From NCBI GenBank assembly GCA_037074765.1, contig JBAMDO010000569.1, forward strand, positions 248,001-312,000: DNA of 64,000 bases, given 5' to 3'. Source of the stretch: Mansonella perstans (Eukaryota > Nematoda > Chromadorea > Rhabditida > Onchocercidae). The notes beneath the pieces were generated by a model that did no database searches, was not told the DNA's origin, and was given only the letters and a program-made list of their open reading frames with translations. Position 1 is the stretch's first letter; the number at the start of each line of letters is the position of its first letter. A program made the translations under genes and the position numbers. Positions 39,201 through 54,200 of the stretch are shown piece after piece.

Positions 39201-42200
39201 AATTTTTTTTTCTCAAAAATTCTTATACTATTTGATGAAAGTCTCTTCGAATAAGTGAGTACGAAACAAGATGAAACTATTATAATTTCTTTGTTCCATT
39301 TTTCACCGTTTTTTTTTGAAAAAGTTTTCATTAGGATCTAATGGACTGTTTCCTTTTGTTTGCAATTAATAAAAATGGTAAATTGGAGGATGACTAAAAA
39401 TATTTACAACATTGAATGTACCAAAGATTGCTTTGTTGCTTTGTACAGGGAAAAGAAGTTTTGCATTGCTGAAAGAAAAATTTGCTTCGTACTAATTGTG
39501 TTCATCATTTCCCGTTGAACGAAATAATCAAATCTATGGACAGAGAGGCCGAAAAATGGATTTTGTGGATAAATAAATATTTAGGAAATAAAAAGTGCAT
39601 TAGGCCTCATTTTGCCAAATGTTAGCTTATTGGCTCGCAATGATGTTCTGCTGTGAAAGAAAAAGTCAACTGTTAGGGGCAAAAATTTACACCGAACATC
39701 GGCATCGATCAGAAGAACACTGCAATCGATTAAATTGACAGAGTAATGGTGGCCATTGGTCATTGTGAACATTTGTTAATTGACTTCCGCCTTCTGTTTT
39801 AACGGAAAATTTCAGTTAATTGTTTAATTATTTCGGTAAAACTGTAATGCTTTTATTCTTCATTGAAAATTCTTCACTTTATCGAAGCTAGAACATCACA
39901 TTCTTTTGTAATCTTTTTACATAAACAACTTTAACAATTTGACCTCTATCGCTTTATTAATATGACCTTTATTTGGTAAAAATTTTTAATAAATATTGTA
40001 ACTTCGTTATTGAACTGAATTATTATACGTATTGAATAAAAATTGCATGCTATAAAAGTTGTGTAAATAATTTGATTAATGTAAATAGTATAATTGATGC
40101 ATGCAATTTTTATTCTCTGCGTGTAATAATTCAGTTTAATATTTATGAAGTACTTTAAATTAAGAGTAGTAATTTTTAAAAATTCTGACAATTTGCGAAA
40201 ATTTTGATGGGAAATTTAAAAGAGAACAGGAAAGAGTCATTCCCCGAGGAGAACATTGTGCATGCAATTATGAGCTTATTTGATAGAAAATCTAATTATA
40301 ATTAATCAAAATTTGTTTAAATAATTCAGTATCGTTTTTGTTTACTAATTTCAAAAAAAAAAAAAAAAAAAAGAACAGCTTTCACAGATTTCCTATTTCA
40401 TCTTTCGTCTCTTTTTAATTCGCGTTCATTTAACCGCTTCTGTCCAAAACCAGTCACTGTCAACCATTTCATTCATTAGCCGTCTTTGCTTTAAATTTGA
40501 AAAACTTTTTCTCTAAAATTCATCAGAATCATTGAGGCTAAATTAATTCACTACTTTAGGTCAAAAATGTCATTCCCATTTCTTCTTCTTCTCTCATAAA
40601 AAATTATATAAAAAGAAAAAATGTGCGGAACCAATGGGACGTAAAGTAATTAATTAGGATATTAATGGACGGATGAAACAGGTAACGATAAGAATTGCAG
40701 TTTGATGCATTTTCTAAAGAGTTGTATTTTTTTCTTTTTTTATTCGCAAATTCTCATTATATGCTATTTTCTTTGTACTTTTCTCTCATCTTCAAAAATT
40801 TAAAACTCATTGAATTCAGGAGAACGTTATGACTTTTTTTTTATTCCTTCAAATGTGCATCTCATGCTCTTTAATTTATGTTTTGCCACTTGCTAATATG
40901 CAAAACATACGTACGTGTATTTATAACGTCTGATACTGACGTAGTACTATGAGTAGATTTTATCTCTTGACAAGGATTTATGATGTAAACTTAGTAATCA
41001 TCAAAGTGGATAATTAATTATCACCAGCAAAATATGAAAATATACGATAAACCATACAATTAGTACAAAAAGAAGCATAATTGATATTACTATAGAATCG
41101 ATAAAAGTGCTTTGCATACTTTATGGTAATTGTGGGATTAAATTCCGGATACAAATAAAATTAATTTTCTACTTTTTTCAATTAAAAAAAACGAGAAAAC
41201 CTGATTTTAGATTTTTTATGGCAATTATAGGTTGGGGTAGCACAAGCGATTTACGACAATCAAGCCGAATGGCCTGACGAATTATCATTTGAGCGAGGTG
41301 AAATTTTACGCGTTCTCAACGAACGAATTTGTAAGTTTTTCGTTTATTTTTAATTCCTTTAACAGAATTTCCCACCGATTTATAATATTATTGCCATTAT
41401 GATTACCATTTTATTACCGTTGTTATTGTTATTATTAAAAATGATTCAGGCTGCCTTGGTTAATTAAATAAATTGCATTCACAGGATTATCATTTTAATA
41501 GTATTACTAATTTTATTGTCAATTTACGGCAAATATTTTCTGAAACTTTCAGAATTTACCTTGTGGAAAATTTTGGAAATATTTCAGCTCAAATTTTTAT
41601 TGACTTCTGTCTTAATTGATGTTGAACGGTGATATATACTAAAAAGTTGCCTAATGCTTTCAAACCCCATTCACTGATCTTGGCAAAACTCTTACAATGA
41701 CTGATTCAATATTTTTTCGAATCTTATTTGAAATTAAAAAACGATTCAGAAAGTTGCAGTTTTGTCAGTGTGTCATTAGTATTGCATTGAAATAGAGGTA
41801 TTAAAGATGTAATTAATAGATGAGAAAAATTTAGACATCTCTAAAACAAAAACTTCCATGCAGCATGCTTTAAAGTAAAACGGAATCATGGAAAAGAAAG
41901 GTTTGGGAAGAAATGATTTTTAACAATGAATATTTAAAAATTCGAAGTATTTTAGTTTAAAAAACTGACTGATAAATAAACATAATATTCTTCACGACAT
42001 ACACCTTATATTTCTTCCTAAGTGTTGTATGCTTTACATTCAAAATTTTGGGTAAACTTTTAAAGACTTCTCATTACCCATCGAAAATCCTCTACAATGC
42101 TATAAAATATGACATATCAAAGAAAGTGGAATTAGACAAGAAATATCAGCGGACAGTTTATACACGATAACTGAAAAGAAAATTGATGTGTGACCTTACG

Positions 42201-45200
42201 ATGACCTTGTGATGACTTATAGCGAGAGTCAAGTCAATATAAAGGAATTGGTAACAATTCTTTTTTTCTTGATAATTTTTTATTCGTTGTGCAAAATTTT
42301 GATTTCAAAAGTTAATATATTTGGGGCTTAGCAGTGCATTTTCATGAATAATCTGTAATTTTGAGATTGAAAAAACTCTGAAAGGATAGTTTAAATGTAA
42401 ATAAGAAGCGATTTTGCATCACTAATTTGACTGAAATTAATTTCTTTCTTTTCATTTTACGTATTTTAAAATGTTCAACTGAAGCTAAAACGAAAAGTAC
42501 ATACCATAAAACGACTCATCCATTCCATTCTTTTGTGGAAACTGACTTGTTTAAAAAAGTGTTCCATTCATAAATTTGATTTGTTCACAAACATTTTTCA
42601 TTAGCCTTTTTCGTGTTGTTTCTCAATCCATTAACTTATAAAATTTCAACACTTGCCGCACTTATGCGTCATTAAAAAAGTAAAAGAAATTAGCGGCTTG
42701 AAGAAGTTGCAAATTACGAAACGCAACTACTTGTAGGACATAAGAATAAAAAATTTCATTTTAGTCGTTAAGTAATCGTTAAGCATAATTAATCGATTTC
42801 CATTTGATAAAATTTGAAAATGCAAAATGTTTTTGTTTCGACAAGTTTATGAAAATTAATTAAAATTAAAATTTTGCATTCCTTGTTTTTATCACTGATA
42901 GCACATATAGTTGGATTGTCAATCAAATTGAATTCGCCATGCAAATGAAACAAGTGATTAAAATTAAGTAAAACTTGCATTAAATTTTGTGGGGGCGAAG
43001 TTTCATGAATCATTTTTAGATCTAGAAATTGATTACGCAATTTTCAAGGACAACAACTAATCTAAAGTCATTAAGTGAAGAAAGCAAAAAATTTTCAATT
43101 ATCTTGTAGAGATTTAATTATCAAAGGATGAAGTATGAAAATTACTTTCTTTATGTTTTTAATAATTACTTTATTTTTTCTTAAATTTGTTTTTATTTTG
43201 TTAAACTTAAATGCTTACTCTTAGGATTAATTTTGAGCAATGTTCAACTTTGCTGTGGGAACATATTGGAAGGAAAAGTAATTAATTATCTCATCAATTT
43301 TTTCAGGTGAAAGAAGCACACCGTTAGAATAGCTTAAATTCTTGTCCAGAGCAAAATGAATTTTTATCCTGTCCAAGTCATAATTACAACTCACTTTCAT
43401 ATCCACGCAAATAATTTGTTTGCAGATGACTCCTTGAATTTTTTGATCGCACTTTAAGGAGAGATTTCTTTTGCTTCTATGCCATAATTCCAATAATTTC
43501 TCATTCAAATTTTGAATTTGCCCTTTCTTTGTTAAGTCGATTAAATTTTCAATTTTGCATCATTTTAGTTGTGCTTTGAAAAGTAAATTGAACAAATTAG
43601 TTTCATCTAAGTAAAACTCTTGTTTGAATTTTTTTTAATCGTTTAGCTAGCAAATAATTAATGTCCTAATAATCTTCATAACCATTTTTTGTAATGGCTC
43701 AAATGCATTCATGCCATCTGCGCATAGGGTTGCATTGCAAGGTAATTATGGTCGAAGAAGTATTTAACGACAACAGCGCTAATGACGTGATCTTTAATCG
43801 GGATTTGAAATGTAACTAGTGAACATCAAGCGAAAAAAATTTTGATGAAAAAAAATTAGTATCAGGACCTTTTCCGATTCTACTCTTAACAGAAAGTCAT
43901 TTTATCAGCGAATCAGCGAAGCCATAACAATATTGATAACAGCAAATGATATGATTATCCGTAAAAAATTACAAATAAGATTATTTTAAGTGAATTTTAA
44001 ATATTTAATACATAATTTTTAACTTCCGAGTGTCATATCGAAATATTTGTTTCACTGTTTACTTCACTCAAAAGTTCCATTGATGGATCAAATTCAACTT
44101 TTAGCACATTTATAGCATTCAGGAGATTTCAACTATCTTCATTAAAAAGACAAAAAAAACCTGGAGAGTAATTAATAGCTATGATCACAACATTTACTGC
44201 TGCCTGTTCTATAATTCGGGTTTGGGAGATCATAAATTTTGTATTCCCACATCCGAAAATGACATCATAAACTACTATTATAATCTTTTTGATTATAATT
44301 GCTGGATTTAGTTTGGATTTAATTAATCAATATCTAATACTGAAAATACCAAATGATTTCTAATACTCTCTATATGGTATATGTATTATGTGACTATTGA
44401 CTTGTGAAAAATTTCTTATTTACTGTATGCATAATTTTTATTTACTCTAATTATATACTTTATATCCTTTATATTACGAACTTTTGACGCTAGATTTAGC
44501 TATTGGCACAAAATATTTGGCCAAATTAGCAATTATCTTGAGTAGTCTTAAAAAATATTTAAAATGTTTGACCTGTTGTAGGTGCGATCAGTGGAACAGG
44601 AGCCAATACAGGTTGGTGGTGTTGCATCAATAAAAACGGTAAACGCGGTATTGCACCGGCGAATCGCCTACGCATGCTTCATCGATTTGATCAGAATACC
44701 TCGCCTCAGGTAAATAAGAACGAATTTAAAATTAATAAATTAATTTAATTTCACACCCATCATTCGTAACAGGTAAAAAATTACCTTTTCTTTCTCGCAT
44801 AGAAGTAATTTCATTTCTTTGCTTTTGAAATTCAGTCGACTAGTTATACTTCATCAACAAAAAGAATGATTCAAAAAAAAGTTCCATTTTAACTTGCTCT
44901 AAAATTTAAGCAATGTAGCTTATGCGATAACTTAAAACAAAACTCGGTCTTTATTTTCAAAATATTTTGCAATGACCCTGAATTTTTTGAGAATATTTAA
45001 GCAAACCGCACTGTTAAAAAATAATTCCTGTTTCAAAATTGACATTTATTTCTTTTATATATTCTTAAGTGCGGAAAAATTTTCTGTTTCTCCATAAAGA
45101 TGAATTTTAAAAACACTTTAGAGAGTAGCAGTTTTACGAGAGATAATAAAATAGTAAGATACATCCCAAGAAAATTTTGATTGGGATGATAAAATGTTGC

Positions 45201-48200
45201 AGTTTGAAAAGGTTGCAAAATTATACCAAAAAATGCATAACTTCGGTTGAGCATTTGATAAGGAAAAGCAAAAGTTATTTTTAAGCGAGATTTAGGACAC
45301 TTAGTTGAAGTATCCATAAATTCTTTTCTCTGCGCTCGTACATTTTTCCAATGATGATAAAGCTATTAAACTGCCGAATCATAATATCTTAACAACATCA
45401 ATCTTCTATACCATTTCTATAGTAGCTAGCTATACTATTTCAATAATGTTCATTCTCAGTTAGTGATAGCTTAATAAATGAGATTCTAATTGTTTAATTT
45501 AATAATTTCAAAATTGTTCGTTTCATCATCAGACATTCCTAGTTACAATTCCTGTTTTCCTCTCATTCTACCTTTCTTGTTTGTCTCTACAAATAATCTA
45601 TCAATTAGCATTGTTTATGTTAAAAAGTATTTGCAAGAAACTATTTTCTCCAACTTATAACATTTATTCCACTGCATCGAAAATATGGTTATCTTCAATG
45701 TTCTGGATAATTCCTGACTTCTTTTTTATTCCTTAATTTTAATAATATTTTATTCCTTATTCCTGAAATTTAGATCAAAAATTAAAGTTGGGATCAAAAA
45801 TTAAGATTGAGCTTCACGAATGTATCCAATCTTTCTATTTTTTAAATAGATTTCTCAAATTCTTATCCATATTTTTTAAAATTAAAGGTTTATTTAGAAA
45901 ATGCTTATTTTCTTCTAAATGCTTGGATGAATTTTAATCGTTTTGAAATTGATCCTTCTTAAATTTGTATGCACTCTTGTAGATGTATATATATATATAT
46001 ATGTGTATGTGTTTGTGTATGTCCTTTGTTATATGTGAGCCGACGTATATGCTAAAAGTACCACTTATGATATCAGATTGTTTATTAAAATAGTTTCCCC
46101 TGGCTTCACATATCGACCCATTTTTTCTTCATCAGTTACATCCCATTGATCCATAGTTTCATCTCTGAAAATACGTAAAATTTGCATATTGCACAATATT
46201 TCTGAAATTTTTCAAATTAAAATTTTAAAAGCTAGAAGAGTAAATCTAATATTTTCCTAATTTATTCTTTTAAATCTTTGCTACAATAATAGTAAATGAC
46301 TGAGAGAGGAAAATTTACTTACTTTTAACAAATTATCTTCCATTTTTTTTTTTTTTGCTGCACTTTATGTGTAAAAAAAGTCCTCGAAAAAATTTATATA
46401 CGAACTATAAATTTATTAAATGCAAAATTTTCTAACATAAATGATCTCATATCACAAATAATACTAAAAACTTAAATGTAACTTTGCCATTGCTAAATTT
46501 CACGTCGGATTTCCGATAACTTTTGCATTATTAAGCCGTATTGTATCTTACAGAAGGAAAAAACATCAATTAATGGATGGAAAAGTATGAATCAACCAAA
46601 AACACATTTCGTTCTTTTATTATCGTTGCACTTTTAATTTTATATCCTTTTCTTTCACTCTTTTCAACTGTTATATTTTATTTTTATGACTTTTTTCACT
46701 CTTTTTTAACATACTTCTTTCGTTCGCCAGATTTCCTATACAGCTACCTGTTGCCAGTTTCCCGAACAGGTTACAAGGTGTGAGCAAGAGGAGAAACTAA
46801 CATTTCCACTTAACATCCTTAGAGTTAAAACAGACTTTATGGATGATGACAAAGAAGCCGCCATTTAATGAACATTTTCTTTTAAATTTGTATATTTGCC
46901 TTTGCTTTTGTGCGTTTGCATTTTCTTTTCCTCTTAAACTTTCTCTTTGAAAAATTCCTTGCTCAATTCTGTTTTTCAACAGTCAAAAAATGAAGATGAA
47001 TTTAACGACCGATCTATTCCTAGTGAAAAAAAGAAGGAATTCAGGAAAAAAAAGGAACACTTTAAACATTCACGCGAAGTGTTGCCTTTCTGTTATCAAA
47101 TAAGAGTTCAGAGAAGTTATATTTTTCACATTAAATAAGATTAGCTCTCAATGTTAATTCTTTTTTTTTGCAATTTTGATTTTTTAGAATTCGGTACGAT
47201 CAAAGATTTATTATCATTGTTGTATTTTGCGAATTAGCCATATCATTCGTACAGTTTATTAGTGTGTAGAAATTTAGCTAGAAAATAGAATAAGATTAGA
47301 GATATCCGAATTTGTCACCTTGACCGTTTATCGAGCCATACCGTCATAATTAATTTACATCTTCCTGTCAGCTGACTCTCAAATCATTTTATACTACTTT
47401 TATCAAATCTTTTTCTTAGGTTGTTAGTTGCTGTACTCAGAAGTTTATTTTTGAGTGTGCACTGTTCATTAATTAATTCAATGAACTTTATAAACGCATT
47501 TAATTATCGTTTTTGTTTAATTTGAACCCATCCAAAATTTTGCTAAATTATTTAGGAAAAACTATTTACACCAATTTTTGCTCCAAATTCAAAGTCATAA
47601 CGAAAAGTATGAATAAATATTTGTAAAGTTATTTTGAAAATTTCAGGAATCGATCCCATCATCATTTATCAATAACAATAATACTGGAAGGTCGTTCATG
47701 TTTAGTAATACCAGAAGATTGTCAACGTCGTCGTTCATCGATGACAATAATTCATTGAATGGCAATACATCATCACCAATCGCGAATGAATTCATCAGTT
47801 CGCCTATATTTGACTCAGGTTCGTTTCAATCACCTTTCATCCAAAAATTTTAATTTTAAGTATCATAAACTCTCAAAATCTACACTGTCAAAATACATGA
47901 AAAAAAAAGACGCAAAAAAATTATAAACCATTTTTCATCGACTAAAAATTTTTTGCGCCATTTCATTCTTTTATTAACTAATTTTCTATCAAAAAAATTT
48001 CTTTAATAAAGCCACTATAGCAAACAATCATTTAACTTAACAACTTGAAAAAATGCATTTTAATTGTGATTCACGAATCGATAAATTTAAAGTTTAGATT
48101 TAACGAGTTTACCATTTGATCGCATCTTTGTCTCACAATTTTTCGTGAAAAAGAATGGAAATAGATCATTAAAGAATTCATAAAATTAGTTATACTATGA

Positions 48201-51200
48201 TTATGTTACAGGATAAAATTTTTAGATATGGAAATCCGGAAAAATTAAATATGTAATTCTCATCTTCTCAAATAATCTCTTCAGGTTCATCATTATTCAA
48301 CCGGATATTTCCTCTTTCAACATTGGAGCGTTACAAGAATACTTCCTTGCGCCACATGTCCAACAATACCACTAGCTCACCATCATATGGCGTTGTACGA
48401 AATATTCCAATTAAAGTGGAAGGCGTATGAGTTCATTCATTACTTCATTCGATGTCACATTTATGATGACAAGCACCTCAAACTTTCACTTTCCTGTTTG
48501 TATAAATGAAACATGATAAATCATTCTTCGGAAAGAAAATTTATCCGGTAGAGAATTAGTAATATTCAGCAAAGAGATATTGCAATTAGGCTATCAATAA
48601 TGTTGAAAATGTTATCTATTTAGTCAATTTAGTTAGAATAATTTCACTTTGATTGTAAATTCTTGAGTAATATTTAGTGAATAGCTCTTGCCCTCATTTC
48701 ATAGCATATTGATGTTGCATTAGATTTAATTGAATTTAATAGACCAAAAATTGATTTGCCGCTTGCAATTCATTAAAAGTTCTAAGTTAATTTAAAAAAT
48801 CTAGTTGTCCGATTTCATATTCTCACTATAACATTTCTTTAATAGCTGGGTAATTCCTACTAAACAAAAGTATAGCAGTTATTTCTTGAATTACTTTAAT
48901 TTTTTACAAATAAATTTTTAACCTCATTATTATCAGCTGATTTTCGTGTCTTTTGAAACAATAGGAAGTGAATTTTGGTTCACATAAAAATAGTCCGATT
49001 AGTTTTTTCAAATAGAAATTCAGTGCTTTTCATGGGAAACTGAATTGCATCAGAGTGATTGTAAGAATGATTCTTAGTTAATTTCTTCTACATTTCAGAT
49101 TTCATAATAATTCATCTCAATTAATTTATAGTTAAATTTTCAACATCTGTATTTCAGGCATTTCTCAGTGAAAATGGTAATAGCTTGGATGAGAAAAAAA
49201 ACAATACGGCTGTTTTCTCAGGTAATCACCTGAACCGTGCCACACTGTCCACTTCTACATTTCCCTATTACCAAAAGAAATTTCAAAGGTTAGCGTTTTT
49301 TCTGATGTTTAACTTTACATTTTATAATAGCATTTCTGTTAACCTTCTGAAATGACATCCGTTTTGAATCTTACTTCTCTAATCTTCAGCGAAATTTTTT
49401 GGACAGTTTTTTTGATCGCTATACCTTACTTTTTATAACTTAAATATTCTAAAAATTTAGGCGAAATTATTAATAAGAATTCTTAAGCCCTGTTCTTTTA
49501 CTTATAAGTTCACTATTTCAAACTTTTACACTTTTCAACAAAATTTCAGGATTATTTTTTGCTGTAGAGTGTAACACAATTAGAAATTTTCAGTCAAATT
49601 TCAATATCGGCAATTTTAATTTTGTTTTATGTAACATTTCCATTAAAAAAAAATAACTCTCATTTCATCCTAAATTTTACTAATCTAAAATTTTACTTGA
49701 AAGTTTAATATTAGAAGAAAACTGTCCCTTTCTATCTCAAACACTTCGTTTGTGCTCATATTGATGACAACCTCATTATTTCAAGTATCTGTAAACTTTC
49801 TTAAAATCATACAAATCAACTTTAAAAAAGGAGAAAAATTTAAGGATATTACATCAAAGAAGACAAACACTTTTATTCTATGGCAACTTTAAAGCATTTT
49901 TACCGCTTTTTGAAATTTAATTCTTTGCTCGAAATTTCTTCTTTCCTATTGCTGTGTTAGTTCTTATCATAAATGTGAAGGTCATACCATGATGACCTTC
50001 TGCACATTTTGAATTGATGCATTTTGCAGTTCTTTTTGCAATGCATCCGGAAATTAATGAATATTTTCTTTCACTCTTAACTATTTAGGTTAATATTCGT
50101 CTATCTATTTCGGTTCAATCAACAACAATTTCGATCTTAATAAGACTTCAATGTAATAAATTTCTTTTCTGCCTTTTAAAAACATCAAATTGTTCCTTTT
50201 TTTCTAACTCCGTACATATATAAAAATTAGCTGCTGGCCCGAATCACTTTTTGGTAATTTCGATAACAAAGCTTCGTGATATTCCTCGAAATCAGTATAG
50301 TTGTTGTTCCAATCAAAGCTGCCAATTCACTGAAAAAATATTAAACAAGACAAGTTTAATTTTTTGCTGCTTTGTCTTAATAGTAGGAAATTTTCACTTT
50401 ATTATTTTATTTGATATGCACCTAAACATTCTATAATGTTGCTTCTTAATTTAACAAATTGTGGTAGTTCCCGGATTACTGGATATTCAATATGACAAGA
50501 TTTTAAATAAAAATAAACAGCCATCATGTTCTGAAAAAAATACTACCAATAAGTAATGTTTACTTTTTTCGCAAATGATCAAAAGGTTTGAAAAAAATTT
50601 CTGTGCCGGAAACAATCACTTTTGTCGTCCCAAAATTTTGATCTTTCATTTTGCTTTTTGCATAAAAAAGAGAAAAGGAAAAAAGGCAGGGAAAACATTC
50701 ATTTAAGCGTTAAACATTCAAAAGGATCGGGTATAAAAAAGCGCAGAGTTTAAATGAGAATTTTCAAGGCCAATAAATTCATTCAGCCATTACCACTTCT
50801 TCTGTTTTGCCGTTTGTTGAAAATTCGAAGTGATAGTAGTAGTAATGAATAATTTTTAATCCAGAAAACATCCCTCTTTTCTCTCTCATTAGTGCAATTT
50901 TTCGATTATTTCCATATTTTTCAACATCTTTTTCATTTTGCTATTCAATTGAGAAAAATTCTGATGCATCGTTTATGATTGAATCAAAAAAAAAAAAAAA
51001 AAAATTCATTTAAATCAAAAATACAATCAAATTCAGATTTGATCTTTTTTCTTTATTTACAATACTCTGAATTTAAGAATTTTCTATTTTTAGTCTTTTC
51101 CTTATAGAATCAATAAGAAAGGATTAAATGATAGAAATTCCGTAAAGTAAATCATTGAGTTTTTTTTCTTTTTTTAAAATTTATTTCTCAAATGCAAAGA

Positions 51201-54200
51201 AATTAAAATGGGGCGGAGAAGAGAGAAAAAGAAAGCGAGAAGGCCGAGGTTTCACTGAGATAAAATGGATTGTCTTTCAATTTGCCATATCTTAAAGTCA
51301 TTAAATGAAACATTAAATAAAATTTAGATTTTAAATTTGGTGTGGGGAAGATTTTACTAAATAAAACTTGTTCAAATCAAGAAAACATTTTTCTTTGGGT
51401 AAAATCTTTTTATGAATTTTTTTCTGAAAATCTTTCCACATATATTTCGCTTCCTTTTTTTTAAGCTACTTAGTCTAAAAGTTATTCGATAAAGTAAATT
51501 ATAATTAAACTGCCGAAACTTCGGAAAAATCAAATTAGTTGAAGCGTGAAGTATAGAAAGTGCTGCAAAAGTATTCATTAAGTGCAGACGAGACAGGACT
51601 TAATTTAAATTAAAAATTTACAACACAAGGAATTTATTGGTTTTATTACAAATAGTTGAATTAGCTTCAAAGCGGTTTTTGATTTATTGTTTAAGCAAAC
51701 ACTTTTCTCGATCAAAGAAAGGTAATTAGTCTGTGCCAGAATTTCAATCGTCAATAAACTTTACTAAAGTTTTATTAAATAGACGGATATTTCGCTCAAA
51801 TATTCGTATAGCAAATTTAGAAATGTTGGAATGAATTATTCGGTCATTTGCAAAGTGAATCATCTCAAATCACAAACAATTTTAATCCTTTTCGACAGTG
51901 TCATATTCATACGTAAAATAACCAATGATACATTACTGTCACTAGTTTTTAAATCACTTATCTAATAATTTCACCAAATGCCAAATTATTATGATAATTA
52001 AAAAATGTTTGAATAATTTAAGTTAATGAAATTGGCAAAAGTTTTTTTAAAAATGTGAAATATTTTGTAGATTTATAGCTTAACCTGAATAGTAATTAAT
52101 ATAAATACTACAACCAATTAGGGTCGAATTAATTTGTATTGCCCCACATACTGCTGGTTGAAATGAAATCATCAATCACTTAACTGAATCACAAAAAAAG
52201 TTGCCGTCAAGCGAGATAACAAAGATCCATGTTTCATTAAATCGAAACAATTATTTATTGTTAATTTAATTCAAATCAGTTTACTTTTTTGGACTTTTAA
52301 AAGTAAGCCCAGAAATATTTTCTTTATTATCCTAACTTCCATCAATCAATCTACACAATTTTGATAAAATTTAGATGTTCTGATCATTTTTATTTTCATC
52401 CCAGGCTAGTTTTATTGTACTGCATGCAGAAATATATGCAAGCATGCTTTTTGCTAGTTTGGATTTAAATTATATTCAGCCCGAAGATATTAATGCGATT
52501 AAAATGTAATATCAAAAAGCTAGATGTTTTCTTCTTACGAATCATCATTAATTATTATTTTTTGTTTCTCAATACACGGTTAATAAACAAATTAGAGTAT
52601 GTCATGTCTGCGTTCAAATTAAAATCAAAATATAGCTGTGATGGCTTTTTGTTATTTTTGATGAAACTTTATGGTATAAAGCGAAGAAAAATCAATGTCA
52701 AGAATGATTTGAGATAAATTCATTTAGAACTTTTTTTCTCAAATAGAATTTAGCAGCGAAGCCAAATCTTACAATAAGTTCGAACTAATTGTTAGGTAAA
52801 ATTAACTTATTCTTTCTCTTTGTTTAATCTTCAACTTGCACAGCATGAAATCAATTAATAAGCGATAGCGATTAACAATATAGCTCAATTTCATTTCGGT
52901 GAAATTTTCTCCGAAAATTCATTTCAGACAAAAAATTGTGTTAATTAGAATAATTAGTATTGTCATATAAACACAAATGAAAACGAAAATTTAAAAATCA
53001 TAATTGTAATCGAGCGATTAGAATTGTTTATTCTTTGTTTGTTATCAATTTAGAGAAAATAAAATAATTAAGATGTTTGGAAAAAACATGTAGATGTATG
53101 GAAAGAGAATAATTAATTAACTTGAATAAATGAATGACCAATGTAAAGAGATGGTGAAGTGGATCGACCGACTTTTATTAACTTTTTTTTTATCACCATT
53201 TCTCATTTAGCTTTATTTTTCTTTCCCTTTCACCGAAGCCATAAAATGCCACTTATTTTTCCTTCAAAAACTTTTTTGGCTTCACTTTTTTCAACTATCT
53301 TGCTCTGAATTGCCAACGTTTGAATTTAATTATTTATTTGTCTGTGAAGCAGCGCGGGATTTGAGTGGTATCGTTACGCATTATCAGAAAATGAAATTTC
53401 ATTTATTTTTGCGTCGTTTTTTCTAGTTCCTAATAATGAAACAATTTATTTATAGTCATACTGGATTGATGTATTTGAAAATTTAGTAATTTTTTTAATC
53501 AAAGATGTTTTCAAAAAAAAAATATGTAAGGACTATTCTATCAAGAATTTCGTTTACATTTTTTTCATCCAAAAAATTTAAATCACACAATTGAAAATAG
53601 TATTCGTAATGGAGCGCAAGTGTTTTTGGATACGAAATGATTGCCGCTTAGTGCTAGTCATAGATTTCCTATTAATTTCGAGAATATATTTATCACTTGT
53701 TTATTGCTATGAATTTTGTGGATAAGTTGTTATGAAGTAATTCAACAACGGATAAGCAACTTCCAATTCATTTCTAATTGTACTTATGCATTATTCCAAA
53801 TCATTATTTCTAGCTAACTTTATTTTAATTTTAACTTTATTTTAAAATCTAACTTTATTTTAATTCTATAATTAACTCATACCTAACTTGATTTTAACTC
53901 TATAATTAACTCATACCGTCAATACAATTGATTATTAGGTCTCCGTTCAGTCATTTTATTAATAATCAGTAGATACTGTCATTTCAAACTGAAGCTTCTA
54001 AACATCTTCTGATCTAAAATTATTCTCCTTGTCCCCTCTCTTCCTACTTACTTATGTTACGTATTTGTTATTGTTACAATAATAATACTGCCGCAGCAAT
54101 GATAACCGCACAAATCCACTTTGTCACATAAAAACTAGTCTCGCCGTTCAATACATTTTAATTCTCTTCTCACTGATAATTTTTTTCTTTTATTTCGACA

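Noticed and set aside
46947..47138. Possible exon in the SSKNEDEFNDRS-type frame
   Set aside because: It has an AG before 46983 but no good donor, and its Lys/Glu-rich sequence is low complexity. The flanking exons already join in phase without it.
52416..52455. Overlapping GCATGC palindromes
   Set aside because: Short palindromes separated by a few bases are expected in a region this size, and no larger arms extend from them.
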